Program-made: the position numbers and the translations under genes
In this document: positions 48,220 through 59,900 of the stretch, one piece after another
How the letters are laid out: each line of letters opens with the position of its first letter
Position numbering within the stretch: position 1 is the first letter of the stretch
Notes under the pieces: generated by a model
What the model saw: only the letters and a program-made list of their open reading frames with translations
What the model was told of the DNA's origin: nothing
The model's database searches: none
Source: Hydrangea macrophylla
Lineage: Eukaryota > Streptophyta > Magnoliopsida > Cornales > Hydrangeaceae
Assembly (NCBI GenBank): GCA_033977485.1
Contig: CM066995.1
Coordinates: 46,623,162 to 46,687,161 of the forward strand
Direction: 5' to 3'
DNA: 64,000 nucleotides

Positions 48220-48396
48220 CTCGGTTTGAGTGCAGCAGAGTGGGAGAGGTGATGATGATGCTAGTTAGTGATGAGCAGGGGCGACCCTCAAATGATGGAA
48301 ATGGAAGTGGGAGGAAAATCATCGGGCTCTCTCTGTCTTAAAGCACTCGAGAGTGAGAGAGAGGAAGAGAAAGAAGAAATGTACGCTGGACGCTTC

Positions 48397-48530
48397 ATTT
48401 AAATACAAGTCTCTCGAGCGATTGAACACTCTCAATCGATCGAACTTTCGATGGATTGAACATTGCTCAAGCGCTTAATGATTGGACATTTTCGATCGAT
48501 CGAGTGTGGTTCGATCAATCGAACCTAAAA
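48397..48530 (-). promoter_or_regulatory. Internal promoter-like module upstream of env-like ORF
   Basis: On the minus strand, GATCGA-type motifs (48411-48530) are followed by TATTTAAAT (48405-48397), then a CT-rich leader (about 48385-48340), an exon-like stretch and the donor at 48219. The arrangement copies the LTR, where the same motif cluster precedes a TATA box. It could start a separate env-like transcript. Activity is inferred from sequence only. Confidence 0.4.
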
Positions 48531-48960
48531 GTTCTAAAATCTTTGTGAATGGAAAATCTATGCACCCCCAACTAACCAAGATTGTTCTGGACATACAGAA
48601 AAATGATAAAAATAGTTCATTCACAAGACATGTAGGCCAGAAATCATCATCAACAAAGTAATATAAATTGCAAATTTATAAATTTAACTTTGTAATAGCA
48701 TCCTCTTTGCAAAATTATTGCCTACAACCATGGTAAATAAGAACTTATTTATGACAAAAAACTAAAAATTAAAAGCAAAATTAACAATCCTTTGTCCAGC
48801 ATTACACTTCAAATGATAATAGAAAGACCAACTGACAAAACGTAATTGAAGTAGAGCACTAATTTTAAAACATGAATATTCCATCTTCCGCAATTGCTTC
48901 TTTCTCTGCCACATCTTCGAGTGTGGATTCCAAACTTGATGATTCCCTTTCCCAGAACAG

Positions 48961-49794
48961 TCAGAAAGTAGCAAGGATATCATCGAGTGAGTCTGAAATC
49001 TCTGAGGAATTGATTGCACAAGCAAGAGGTGATCCGAATGGAGACAAAGATAATGGAGTGTAATTTCTCAACGGACTTTCCTCTTGCGACGGAGTACCCG
49101 GGGACCCTATGTATGGTCCAAATCCATGAAACAGTTGATGCAGAAGGAACAACGGCGGTAACATTGGATTCATAGTGAAAATCCTGACAAAGGAAAAACA
49201 AAAGAAAACCACAAAGGAAGGAATTTAATAAAACAAAAGAAATAACCAACAGAAAGGAATAAACACAGAAAGATGAGAAGAGAAAGAAATGTGACAAAGA
49301 ATTAACCTCACTATAGGTGTGATAAAACCATGTGCACTAGCAGGCAGAGGGCATTGAAGCCAAAACAACAAATAACTCATGTGCATATAAATGTACGGAA
49401 CCAATTCGACGACAAGGAAGTCATCAACATACGTGAAGATAGCATTATGGCATTCTGGCACCACATCCTGTAAATCTTCTTCATCCCATGGTTCCCACAA
49501 TGAGTCATTCTCCCATTATGCCAAGAGGGCATCATCGACTTCCCCAACAAAATACCCCTCTGGTTCGCCTTCATCTTCAGGAAAGTCCATATGCTCAAAG
49601 GGGTTAATGTGGAGGAGTGCAAGGTTGTAAAGGATGTACCCTTGGGTCAAGTCAATGACATCATCCGCTCTAGGCCCTTGATAAGGAGAGAGGCAAAATG
49701 CAATCTCCTCGGTAGTCCATAGAGGGTTAGGATATTCTGAATCAGCCCATGACCCGATTGAATGAACATCGTCATCCCTCATATTTTTAATAGC
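48961..49794 (-). CDS. Probable two-exon acidic ORF of unknown function
   Basis: The minus strand has a strong acceptor (CTCTCCCGTGCAG/GCTATT) ending at 49795. The ATG is at 49782 (MRDDDVHSIGSWADSEYPNP). Exon 1 is acidic and Trp-rich (MDFPEDEGEPEGYFVGEVDD, WEPWDEEDLQDVVPE). Two donors are possible, CTTCAC/GTATGTTG (exon end 49433) and GTGAG/GTTAAT (exon end 49307). Both are in phase with the acceptor TTTGTCAG/GATTTTC, giving exon 2 at 49183-48961 (NPMLPPLFLLHQLFHGFGPY..EISDSLDDILATF). One TAA at codon 89 breaks it. The later donor would add a hydrophobic stretch (YIYMHMSYLLFWLQ). I do not recognise the protein. Confidence 0.45.
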
Positions 49795-49918
49795 CTGCAC
49801 GGGAGAGATAACATGATAGTAGATTAGAATCGAGGTCACACTAAAAAAGAGATAGAAATAAATGAAACAAAATAAAGTCCAGAAAAAGAAAGAATACAAC
49901 AATAAAGTGTGAACACTC

Positions 49919-50925
49919 TTAGCTGGGCTCATCCAGCTGGATGTGCTCAGCTTCTGGTAGGAAGTTCTCCAAGAACGGTTTTAACCTTTGGCCATTAACC
50001 TTAAAACAATCATCGTTCTTGGGATTTATAATCTCAACGGCCCCATGTGGAAAGACAGATTTAACAATGAATGGACCTGTCCACTGGGATCGGAGTTTAC
50101 TTGGAAAAAGGTGGAGGTGAGAGTCGTACATCAAGACTTTCTACCCCAACTCGAATGATTTTCAAAAGATTGTTCTATCGTGGTGAGCCTTCAACCTTTC
50201 CTTGTGTAATTTAGCATTGTCATATGCATCTCAACGTATTTTTTCCAGTTCAGCCAACTAGAGTTTCCGGAGATGACCTCCCTCTTTAATGTCAAAGTTC
50301 AATGAACGTGTTGCCCAATACGCTTTGTGCTCGATTTCTACAAGGAGGTGACATGCCTTATCGTACACTAGCATGTACGGGGACATTCCTAAGTTTGTCT
50401 TATAAGTAGTACGGTACGCCTATAGAGCATCGGTCAGCTTATATGCCCAGTCCTTTCTGTTGAAACTAATGACTTTTCTAGAATATGCTTGATTTCTCAG
50501 TTAGCCAACTCTGCTTGCCCATTAGTTTGTGGGTGGTAGACAAAAGCAATGTTATGATTGAACCCATATTTCTTGAGAAGTGACTCTAAAGGCCTGTTGC
50601 AAAAATGCTTACCTTGATCACTTATTAGTGCTTTCGAGGTTCCAAAACGCGACAGAATATGTTCCTTAAAAAAGGACATTACTATTTTGTGGTCATTGCG
50701 TCTTGTCGATATCGCTTCTACCCATTTTGATACATACTCCACAGCTAAGAGTATGTATTCACTATTGTTTGATTTTAGAACCGGGCCCATGAAGTCTATG
50801 CCCCAATAATCGAATATTTCAATTGTGATAATGGGAGTTAAGGGCATAGAGTTCTTTTTTGAAATTGTACCTAGCTTTTGATAGTGTTGGCATGATTTGC
50901 AAAAAGAATAGGCATCCTTAAACAC
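49919..50925 (-). pseudogene. int: Integrase of the minus-strand Athila element
   Basis: From 50925 leftward: zinc-finger end CKSCQHYQK, then core YWGIDFMGPVLKSN (first Asp), ALISDQGKHFCNRP (second Asp) and HPQTNGQAEL (Glu), with normal spacing to 50497. A decayed stretch follows (stops between 50135 and 50497), then the C-terminal block at 49919-50134 (KLRSQWTGPFIVKSVFPHGAVEI). The catalytic triad is intact, but the chain is interrupted. Confidence 0.8.
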
Positions 50926-51026
50926 GGTGGCCTAATAGAATCCGCTATGTAGGACTTTTTGTGTGATCTTTTGCAAAGCAAAATGGCCATTGCAGGCTTT
51001 AGAATGACAAGAGGCTAAAATTACGG

Positions 51027-52594
51027 TTATGTCCTCATTCGGGACGTAATGTCTGATGACTTGATCAGCACAATACTTGAATAAGTACAGGTCATCAAAA
51101 AAGAAGTGACGTGTGAATGAAAGGAACCGTTTCTTGTCCTGATTTGACCAATGACTCGGGTCTCTCCCGTAACCAGATAATTTACTATATTCGCATACCA
51201 GGGTAATGTGGAAATAGTCATCAGTTGCTCATTTGGGAATTCATCTTTAATTGGTACGGGTTTAGTGTTGTCAGTAAATGTCAACTGAGACAAATGGTCA
51301 GCAACTACATTCTCTACTCCCTTTTTATCCTTGATTGTGATATCAAATTCTTGGAGTAGGAGTATCCAACGGATAAGCCTTTGCTTCGCGTCCTTCTTAG
51401 ATAGCAGGTACTTGAGGGTCGAGTGGTCTGTGAAACAGATGATTGGGGACCCTATCAGATATGACCTGAATTTATCTAGAGCAAAAACTATTACCAGTAA
51501 CTCCATTTCGGTAGTCATATAGTTCATTTGAGCTTTGTTAAGCGTTCGACTGGCATAGTAGATTATATAAGGCATGTTATCCTTCCTCTGTCCTAGGACT
51601 ACACCAATGGTATAGTCACTAGCGTCGCACATTAGTTCGAATGGCAAACTCTAGTCAGGTGCCTGTATTATCGGTGCAGAGGTAAGGTGTTCCTTTAGTG
51701 CGTCAAAAGATGTTTGACAATTTTTTGACCACTCGAAAGGTGCGTCTTTGACTAAGAGTTGACACAGTGGTCGGGAAATCGCACTAAAATTTTGGATAAA
51801 GCGACGATAAAATCCTGCGTGTCCCAGAAAAGAACGAATGTCTTTGATTGTATGGAGGACAGGTAGGTTCGAGATTATATCGATTTTTGCATTATCAACT
51901 TGGATACCTTTATCAGAAATAATATGGCCGAGGACAATTCCCTTGGTCACCATGAAGTGACACTTTTCCTAGTTTAGTACTAGGTGTTTGTCCTCGCATC
52001 TTACTAAGACTTTTTCAAGGTTTTCCAGACAATTGTCTAAACTATGGCCAAACACTAAGAAGTCATCCATGAACACCTCGAGTATTTGTTCGGCCATATA
52101 ACTGAATATGCTCAACATGCACCGCTAAAAGGTGGCAGGTGCGTTACATAAGCCAAAGGGCATACGACGGTAAGTGAATGTACCGAACGGACACGTGAAA
52201 GTCGTTTTCTCCTGATCTTCAGGAAAGATTTCGATTTGGTTATAGCCACTATATCCGTCCAAAAAGCAATAATATTTATGACCCGCCACTCGTTCTAGCA
52301 TTTGATCCATGAATGGTAATAGAAAGTGGTCTTTTCGGGTCACAGTACATCCGCCATCCGATGGGGACGCGTGTCAGTACTAATTTGCCATCTTTATTAG
52401 GAATGACAGTTATGCCTGCCTTCTTTGGCACTACTTGGGTTAGACTAACCCAAGGGCTATCAGATATAGGATATATGATCCCAACATCAAGGAGTTTTAA
52501 AACTTCCTTTTTGACGACTTCTTGCATGGTGGGATTCAGACGCCTTTGCATTTGTCACGAAGGTTTAGTATCTTCCTTCAAGTATATTTTATGA
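51027..52594 (-). pseudogene. rt: Reverse transcriptase and RNase H of the minus-strand Athila element
   Basis: RT begins with RRLNPTMQEVVKKEVLKLLD (52551 leftward) and frame-shifts near 52345. It continues as FLDGYSGYNQIEIFPEDQEK and RRMPFGLCNAPATF (52343-52125), a stop, then the catalytic FMDDFLVFG near 52070. The connection LGHIISDKGIQVDNAKI and GFYRRFIQNFSAISRPL follow at 51953-51651. RNase H lies at 51647-51027 ([47 protein letters not shown]). Three stops and one frameshift are evident. The upstream piece at 52926-52555 is the protease-RT linker (GTEKTYPIIISSTLNPEQE). Confidence 0.82.
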
Positions 52595-53717
52595 GTGCAC
52601 ACAGACGGGCTTATGTATTTGAGGTCGGCAACAGTCCATCCTAATGCTCCCTTATGTTGTTTCAACAGTTGGATTAACTTACCCTCTTGTTCAGGATTTA
52701 ATGTAGATGAAATTATGATGGGGTAAGTCTTTTCAGTCCCTAGGAAGGCGTATTTGAGCTCTATTGGAAGCTCCTTTAACTCCAAATTGGGAAACTGAAA
52801 ATTGGAGGGCATAACTAATTTTGTTTTTGGAGGTAGTGGTTCATATGGTGTTACCCACATACATTCAGCTCTATCCTCCTCTTTCGTTTCCATCACGAGG
52901 CAAGTGTGATTTAAAGAAGCATCCAATGGAGTAGAATCATTAGGTTGATAGATAGCGTCGAATTATGACACAACTACTTCAAAAGGATCTTTGTAATCTA
53001 TAAAATCAGCCTCAACTTCAATGACCGTTTCGATGTAGTTGATTTCTTCCTCATCCTCATATTCTTCAGGGTGGGGATTTGAAAAAATCTTGACATATAA
53101 AGTCATGTTCTTGAATACGATGGTCATTTTACCACTTCTTATTTTGATCGTGGCATCTATGGTGTTGAGGAATGGGCGTCCGAAAATCACCGGGATTTGT
53201 GAACATGGATTAGACACAGGTTCAGTGTCCAAAATTACAAAATCAACCGGGAAGACAAAGGAGTCTATTTGTACGAGAACGTCATCTAGTATTCCTCTAG
53301 GTTATTTGACTGACCTATCTGCCAGTTGTAGTGCAACTCGGGTAGGTTTGAGTTCACCCAACCCTAGTTGTTTATAAACTGAGTATGGTAGTAGGTATAT
53401 GCTTGCTCCTAGATCAAGGAGTGCGTTGTCTATCCTTTGATTTCCAATCTGGCATGAGACAGTTGGAGTACCGGGGTGAGTTTTGAAGGCAATTCATTTT
53501 GGATGATTACGCTTGCTTGGCAAGCGACATACGCGTGTTTCTTCACACTTTGCCTCCTTTTGACCGTACATAAGTCTTTAAGGTACTTAGCATAGGCCGG
53601 CACCTGTTTGATTGCATCAAGGAGTGGAAGGTTTATTTTAACTTGTTTAAACAACTCCAAGAACTCCTGATTCTTTGCCTCGTTTTTGGGTTTCTTAAGC
53701 CTTTGAGGGTAAGGCAC
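52595..53717 (-). pseudogene. pr: Protease region and linker of the minus-strand Athila element
   Basis: QIGNQRIDNALLDLGASIYL (active site LDLGAS) is at about 53460-53390, followed by VYKQLGLGELKPTRVALQLA. A stop after RSVK is followed by PRGILDDVLVQIDS and then VIFGRPFLNTIDATIKI at about 53205-53150. Gag-tail sequence (53717-53430: KPKNEAKNQEFLELFKQVKI) precedes it. The active-site Asp is retained. The DLGA form matches the other Athila element at 28730. Confidence 0.75.
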
Positions 53718-54193
53718 GCGGAAAGGGCATTTAGGTAATTCGTCTTTAACTAGTTCCTTTTCGGGCCTTCTCTAAACTTCTTCTGCTTCTTTAGGAGCTT
53801 CATCTTTTGCATCTAATGATTTGTTGTTATTGAATTGCTCCTCTTCTTGAATGGATGATTTGTTTTTAGTTACCACTTCGTCCTCTTCATACTCCTCAGG
53901 GGTAGAGAGGGGTATATTGCACCCTATAATCTTGTCGCTTCTCAAAGTAGTCACGACTTTTGCCTGTTCATAATTAGTGGGACCATTGTTGTATCCCTTA
54001 GGGTTTTGAAGTGGTTGGGCAGGAAATGTTCCACTCGATCCCTCATGTCGTGCATCCATTCTTTCTAATGTTGCGGACATTTTACTCATCATTTGAATTA
54101 ACTGTTGTGTTAAATTCGCATTAGAGAGTGGATCATCCCCTTACACCTTTTTGTGAGGTGGCATGTATACATTTGTTTGCTGGTTGTTATAAC
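53718..54193 (-). pseudogene. gag: Gag C-terminal remnant of the minus-strand Athila element
   Basis: Reads YNNQQTNVYMPPHKKV, then a stop, and MMSKMSATLERMDARHEGSS with GTFPAQPLQNPKGYNN (54190-53970), the low-complexity tail preceding Athila protease. The capsid core is missing: the sequence jumps at about 54193 into Tat integrase, which marks the broken 5' end. Confidence 0.7.
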
Positions 54194-55509
54194 TTCCATA
54201 GGCAACATTGCGTCATGTCCATAGGTTAACATGAATGGAGTTGTGTTTGTGGCCGATCTTTTTGATGTCCGATATGCCCATAATGCCTCAGACAACAAAT
54301 CATGCCATACCCTAGGATTACTTTCCACCATTTTTTTCCACAATCCCCTTGATTGTTTTGTTTGAGAACTCAGCCTATCCGTTTCCTTGGGTGAAATATG
54401 GAGTAGAATTTAGGATTTTGATACCTCGACTTTCAACAAATGCCTTAACCTCATCTCCCGTGAATACCGATCCTTGATCCGCCATGATCATTTCTAGAAG
54501 CCCGAAATGGTGAATTATGTGCTCATTAATGAACTTGATCACATATGCTTGATTCACTGACTTGGCTGGCACAGCTTACACTCATTTTGTAAAATAATCA
54601 GTGGCTACCACAATAAAACAGTGTTGACCTGATGATGGTGGGTATATTTTCCCAATCAGGTCCATGGCCCAGCCTCGAAACGGTCATGGCTTTTACGATC
54701 ACCTGCATCTCCGTGGCTGGAGCTCGTTGTATTGGCCCATGTTTTTGGCATGCCAGACATCCCTTGGCATAGTCAATGTAGTCCTTTAGCATGTTCGGTC
54801 AATAGTAATTGTATCTCCTAAGAATCCACTTCATTTTGGGTGTGCTCTACAAATACTTTCCTGTACTTCAGCCACTACTTTCATGGCCTCAGGCTTGTCC
54901 AGGCACCTCAGCAACACTTAAAAATTTAGGCTTTTCTTGAACAATTCTCCATCTAGTAAAACGTAATTGATCGAGGATAACTTTATTTTTCTCTCAGTCT
55001 GTCTGCTTGGACACAAGAGGCATCTGATTATTGGTATTCTCCAATCCTAATCATCCATTATCACCGAGAAAACTTCTGTTGCCATTTCTCGTTGTCTTAC
55101 TGATGGCAAGATCCTTCTTTGCACTCTTATTAGCCTTTCATTATCAGTTATTTCCAACGTGGTTCCTGATGCGACCTGTGCTAAGTTACCGGCTTCGGTA
55201 TTTATAGGCTTAAGCAATGTGCTGGACTCTAACGTCGTTAAACTCACATAATAATTGAAGTGCAATCGAGTTGAAAGGTAACAACTCCTAACTCTTGCAT
55301 CTAAATTCACCACTGAGCTGGTTAATAACAAGGTTTGAGTCACCAATGATATGAATCGCTGATATATTCAATTCAGCCATAATTTCAAGGCTGATTATTA
55401 ACGCTTTATATTCAGCTTGGTTACTAGAACATTCAAATTCTAGTTTGAATGAAAAAACCGTCTTTCTCTTTCTCGGTGTTACCACCATTATCCCTGCCCC
55501 TGCCCCGAC
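54194..55509 (-). pseudogene. int: Tat integrase and second RNase H fragment
   Basis: The minus strand carries a decayed RNase H (KTVFSFKLEFECSSNQAEYK at 55488 leftward), then the integrase zinc finger (YAKGCLACQKHGPIQRAP at 54792) and core (MIMADQGSVFTGDEVKAFVE at 54480, PRVWHDLLSEALWAYRTSKRS and LTYGHDAMLPMEV to 54195). It closely parallels 15855-17100 of the plus-strand Tat element but is a different copy. The left end stops mid-integrase at the Athila gag; the right end is cut by the copia insertion at 55510. With the PMD gene at 33504-45243 it fits a single minus-strand Tat element. Confidence 0.75.
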
Positions 55510-56970
55510 TGAAGGAAAAAGTGGTTTAAAGTTAGAGTTTAAACGCGCAGCAGAAATAGGTTAAGTTATAAAACTTTTGGTATTCCAGGATCTACTACTC
55601 GTCAATTCCATAGATGCGTACAAGGGGGTGCAAGAATTATACCTTAGTGTCTTGAACCCAATTCTGAAACTTTAACTTCCAGCAACCTCCACTAGATGAT
55701 CTTCACCCTTATGACTCCTGCGGATGCCTGCCGGAAAGACTAGGGTTGGTGGGAACCCTAATAGAGAGGATATGAAGGTTTTGGGAAGACTATGATAGTT
55801 TCTGCAGCTTCTGCGTATAAAAACGACGATCACTTACTTCCAGAACGCAGCTGCCCTATTTATAGATTTCCAGAACCGACCTAGACTTCGATCGATCGAA
55901 GTGAGTTCGATCGATCGAACCTGATGACTTCAATCGATCGAACATTCTTCGATCGATCGAACCTGTCTTAACAGCTTCCTCAAGTGTCTTTCCAAGCATC
56001 CTAGCGGAGCTAAGAGTGGGACCTCCTAGGCTCTTTATTGTTGGCTCAGACCAGTTTGTTAATTACCATGACCAAACTCTTTGATCAGCAAACTAACTAA
56101 CTGGTCAGTTAACGTTTATTCCACTATAAAACGATAACTGAACTCCAACGCAAAAGAACATATCCGAAGCGATAACTAGACTTGTATGGTGTACTAATGT
56201 CCCTCTACCGTCAGCATTCGTAATCATATTCAGGTAGTCGGATAACTGTTACTGTCAACCTGAATCATGATTACTTCTTGTATTCCTTGAGTCCCATTCA
56301 CTACTCATGATTACCAAACATGTTGATAACTCTTATCAACAAGACTGCAGTACTCAGTAATCAACTTGGTGACATTCTCAAGGGAATGCTTACTCTGAAT
56401 CAGAGGGTAGATTCTATCTTGACAATATATGTTCACAACCCTGTTGACATGACATACCCAAGATACCCAGGTGTTGATCTTCTATAGACCTCACTGATTG
56501 GTAAGTCAAAACAGCCATATCCATAGTCTGTGTTCATAATCATCTCAAGATTGAGAACACGAACCTTATACAAGTTATGAGTTCCTATTGACTGTTGACA
56601 GCCTTAAGCGTCAATAGGAAAGCTCAGGTCCGTCAATGCACTATAAGCACTAGCATATCAACTAAGAGCTACACTCTAGTGATTGAGATTAATCACTCCA
56701 TCCAATGGTAGTTAATTATGCTACAGTGTAGACCTGATGAGGTATCCAGTCTCATCATCCACTGTGACATATTCTAAGTATCAAAGAATAGTAATTCGTA
56801 TCTCACTTGTGTGTATCTCATACACACACGAATTGCTTACTATGATACTTAAGGATAAAACAATCATCTCATGAAAGAAACATACACAATGAAATGTAAA
56901 GCTGATATCAATATATTATAATGTTAATGTCTCATACATAAAGTAATGGTTTGAGGGCACAAACCCAACA
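55510..56970 (-). repeat. 3' LTR of the copia element (1461 bp)
   Basis: TGAAGGAAAAAGTGG to GCACAAACCCAACA on the plus strand. It aligns base for base with 62734-64000 apart from rare substitutions and the motif-cluster expansion. The minus-strand TATAAATAG is at 55856-55864. The motif cluster at 55886-55963 has four units. Confidence 0.93.
55886..55963. repeat. TTCGATCGATCGAA cluster, left copia LTR (4 units)
   Basis: Four units (CTTCGATCGATCGAAG, GTTCGATCGATCGAAC, CTTCAATCGATCGAAC, CTTCGATCGATCGAAC), 22-100 bp upstream of the minus-strand TATA box. Confidence 0.95.
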
Positions 56971-56985
56971 AACTCCCACTTGCAC
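56971..56985 (-). promoter_or_regulatory. Polypurine tract of the copia element
   Basis: The minus strand reads GCAAGTGGGAGTT/TGTTGGG: a short purine run directly before the 3' LTR and right after the pol stop codon. Confidence 0.7.
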
Positions 56986-59900
56986 TCACAACCATTCAGA
57001 ACTACATCTAAGACCTAGACTATCTAGATGACGATCAAAGACCTTCTGTGGTAAGGCCTTTGTAAACGGATCAGCAAGATTGTCAGCGGTGGCAATCTTG
57101 GTGACAGTCACATCTCCACGTTGAACTATATCTCGGATTAGGTGATATTTCCGCTCTACGTGCTTTCCCTTCCCGTGGTTCCTTGGCTCCTTGGACTGAG
57201 CCACTGCCCCACTATTATCGCAGTATAGCGTAATAGGTGACAGCGACGCTGGTACCACCTCGAGTTCCATAAGGAACTTCTTGAGCCAAACAGCTTCCTT
57301 TGCGGCTTCACAAGCAGCCACATACTCAGCTTCTGTAGTTGAGTCTGCAATGCATTTCTGCTTAATGCTCCTCCAACTAACAGCACCACCTCCCAAGGTA
57401 AAGAGATGTCCGGATGTTGACTTTCTCGAATCTTTATTTGACATAAAGTCCGAGTCAGTGTATCCTACTGGAATTAACTCACTACCGCCGTACATAAGCA
57501 TGTAATCTTTAGTTCTTCTCAAGTACTTAAGAATGTGCTTAACGGTTGTCCAGTGCTCTGGACCAGGATTCGATTGATACCTGCTAACCATGCCAACGGC
57601 AAAGCAGATATCTGGTCTAGTGCATAACATCGCATACATGAGACTTCCCACTGCCGAGGCATAGGGAATTCCTGCCATGCGATTCCTCTCCTCTTGTGTC
57701 TTTGGACACTGGTCCTTGGAGAACGCTAAACCATGCCTGAAAGGTAACAAACCTTTCTTCGAATTATCCATTGAAAACTTAGTTAGCACTTTCTCGATAT
57801 AACCAGCTTGAGATAATCCCATTATCTTTCGCTTGCGATCCCGAAAGAGCTTTATCCCAAGAATATAGCTCGCCTCTCCTAGATCCTTCATATCGAAAGT
57901 ACTAGCTAGCCAAACCTTGACCGTTGACTGCGCCGCTACATCATTCCCAATGAGTAGAATGTCGTCAACGTAAAGCACAAGAAAAGCCACTACTTTCCCT
58001 TCACATTTCTTATATACACAAGGCTCATCCAGATTCTGTATGAAACCAAACGACTTGACCGCTTGGTCATATCGGATGTTCCAACTTCTGGATGCCTGCT
58101 TAAGCCCATAAATGGACTTTTGCAACTTGCATACCAAGTTACCTTTCCGACCAGCTATGAACCCTTCTGGTTGTTGCATATAGATGTCCTCCTCAAGATT
58201 GCCATTCAAGAATGCAGTCTTGACGTCCATCTGCCAGATTTCATAATCTAGGCATGCAGCAATGGATAAGAGTATTCTGATGGACTTGAGCATGGCTACC
58301 GGCGAGAAGGTTTCCTCATAGTCAATGCCCTCCCTCTGAGTATAGCCTTTCGCCACAAGCCTTGCCTTAAAGGTCTCAACCTTTCCATCAGATCCTCTTT
58401 TCCTCTTATAGACCCACTTGCAGCCAATGGGTTTAATATTGGCTGGAAGTTCTACAAGATCCCAGACCTGATTGGAATCCATAGATTCCAATTCAGCCTT
58501 CATAGCTTTAATCCAATGAGCTGAATCAACATCAGCCATTGCCTCTTCGTAAGTGGCAGGATCAGATTCAGATTCTATGGAGACAGCTTCAAAAACTTCT
58601 CCTAAGAACATGTATCTATCAGGCTGGCTGATAATCCTCCCACTACGACGAGGTACCGGTGCGGAAATGGGTGAAGAAGTGGTATTTTCTTGATTTTCAT
58701 CATTATCAACTGCGGGTTGGACTGAGGGCTCTCCTTCTATCTCTCTAAGATCTATCCTTCCCTTAGGTTTATGGTTCATAATATAATCATCCTCCAAGAA
58801 AACAGCATTTGTACTAACAAACACTTTCTGTTCTCTTGGATCATAAAAATACCATCCATAAGTACCCTTTGGATACCCTACAAAGTAACATACTTCCGAT
58901 CTAGAATCCAACTTGCTCATCTTTCCTTTGAGCACATGTGCCGGACACCCCCATATCCAGAGATGTTGCAAAGAAGGCTTGCGCCCAATCCACATCTCTC
59001 GTGGTGTCCTGGGAACAGATTTGCTTGGTACTAGATTTAGTATGTATGCAGCGGTTTCCAAAGCATAACCCCAAAGGAATAATGGCAACTCTGAATAACT
59101 CATCATCGACCTAGTCATGTCTAAAAGAGTCCGATTCCTTCTCTCCGCTACACCATTCTGCTGAGGCGTACCAGGTGCAGTCAACTGTGACAGAATCCCA
59201 TTCTGTACGAGGTGATCAATAAACTCATTAGAGAGGTACTCGCCACCTCGATCAGATCGAATGGCCTTGATATGTGTGCCCGATTGCTTCTCCACTTCAG
59301 CCCTAAACTCTTTGAACTTTTCAAAGGCTTCAGACTTGTGCTGCATTAGGTACACATATCCATACCTAGAGTGGACATCGGTAAATGTTATGAAATACTC
59401 ATAACCACCCCTTGCTCTAATATTTATTGGTCCACACACATCAGTATGAACTAATTCCAACAATGCATTGGTCCTATTTCCCTTTGCAGGAAAGGGCCTT
59501 TTGGTCATCTTACCCTCCAAACAAGACTCGCAGACTTCCATTGGTTCGAGAACCAAATCGCCTAAGACCCCTTCTTTGACTAGTCTGCCAATCCTATTCA
59601 GATTGATATGGCCAAGCCTCATATGCCAAAGCCTTGTTGAATTAGTGGAAGGTTCCTTTCTTTTAGATGGTAAAGTTACCACTGAGTTATTAAGTTCCAA
59701 ACAAGAATCTTTTGAAATATTGGGAGTAATCACATACAAACCATTTGATTTAACACCAGAGCATATAAAAGAACTGTTTCTTTTAATGACAACTTCAGTT
59801 CCAAAATGAAAGGAATAACCATTATTCGTTAAATTAGAAACTGAAATTAAATTACGTCTTATTAAAGGGACGTAAAGTACATGTGATAAAATCAAAACTT

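Larger units (their letters stand above)
45244..54193 (-). mobile_element. Minus-strand Athila-type element with env-like gene, 5'-truncated
   Basis: From right to left it holds gag C-terminus, protease, RT, RNase H, integrase, a probably spliced acidic ORF, an env-like ORF, a polypurine tract and the 3' LTR (about 45244-46856). The 5' LTR and gag N-terminus are missing: gag joins Tat integrase sequence at about 54193. Domain order plus env-like ORF downstream of integrase is Athila-type. Several frameshifts and stops are present, so it is defective, but most domains are readable. Confidence 0.82.

Noticed and set aside
49391..49630. Ser-rich plus-strand ORF
   Set aside because: Antisense shadow of the acidic exon, whose Asp/Glu codons read as Ser/Ser-rich on the other strand.
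57281..59034. Plus-strand ORFs of 74-87 codons across copia pol
   Set aside because: They lie antisense to an intact 1121-codon pol frame and show no domains.
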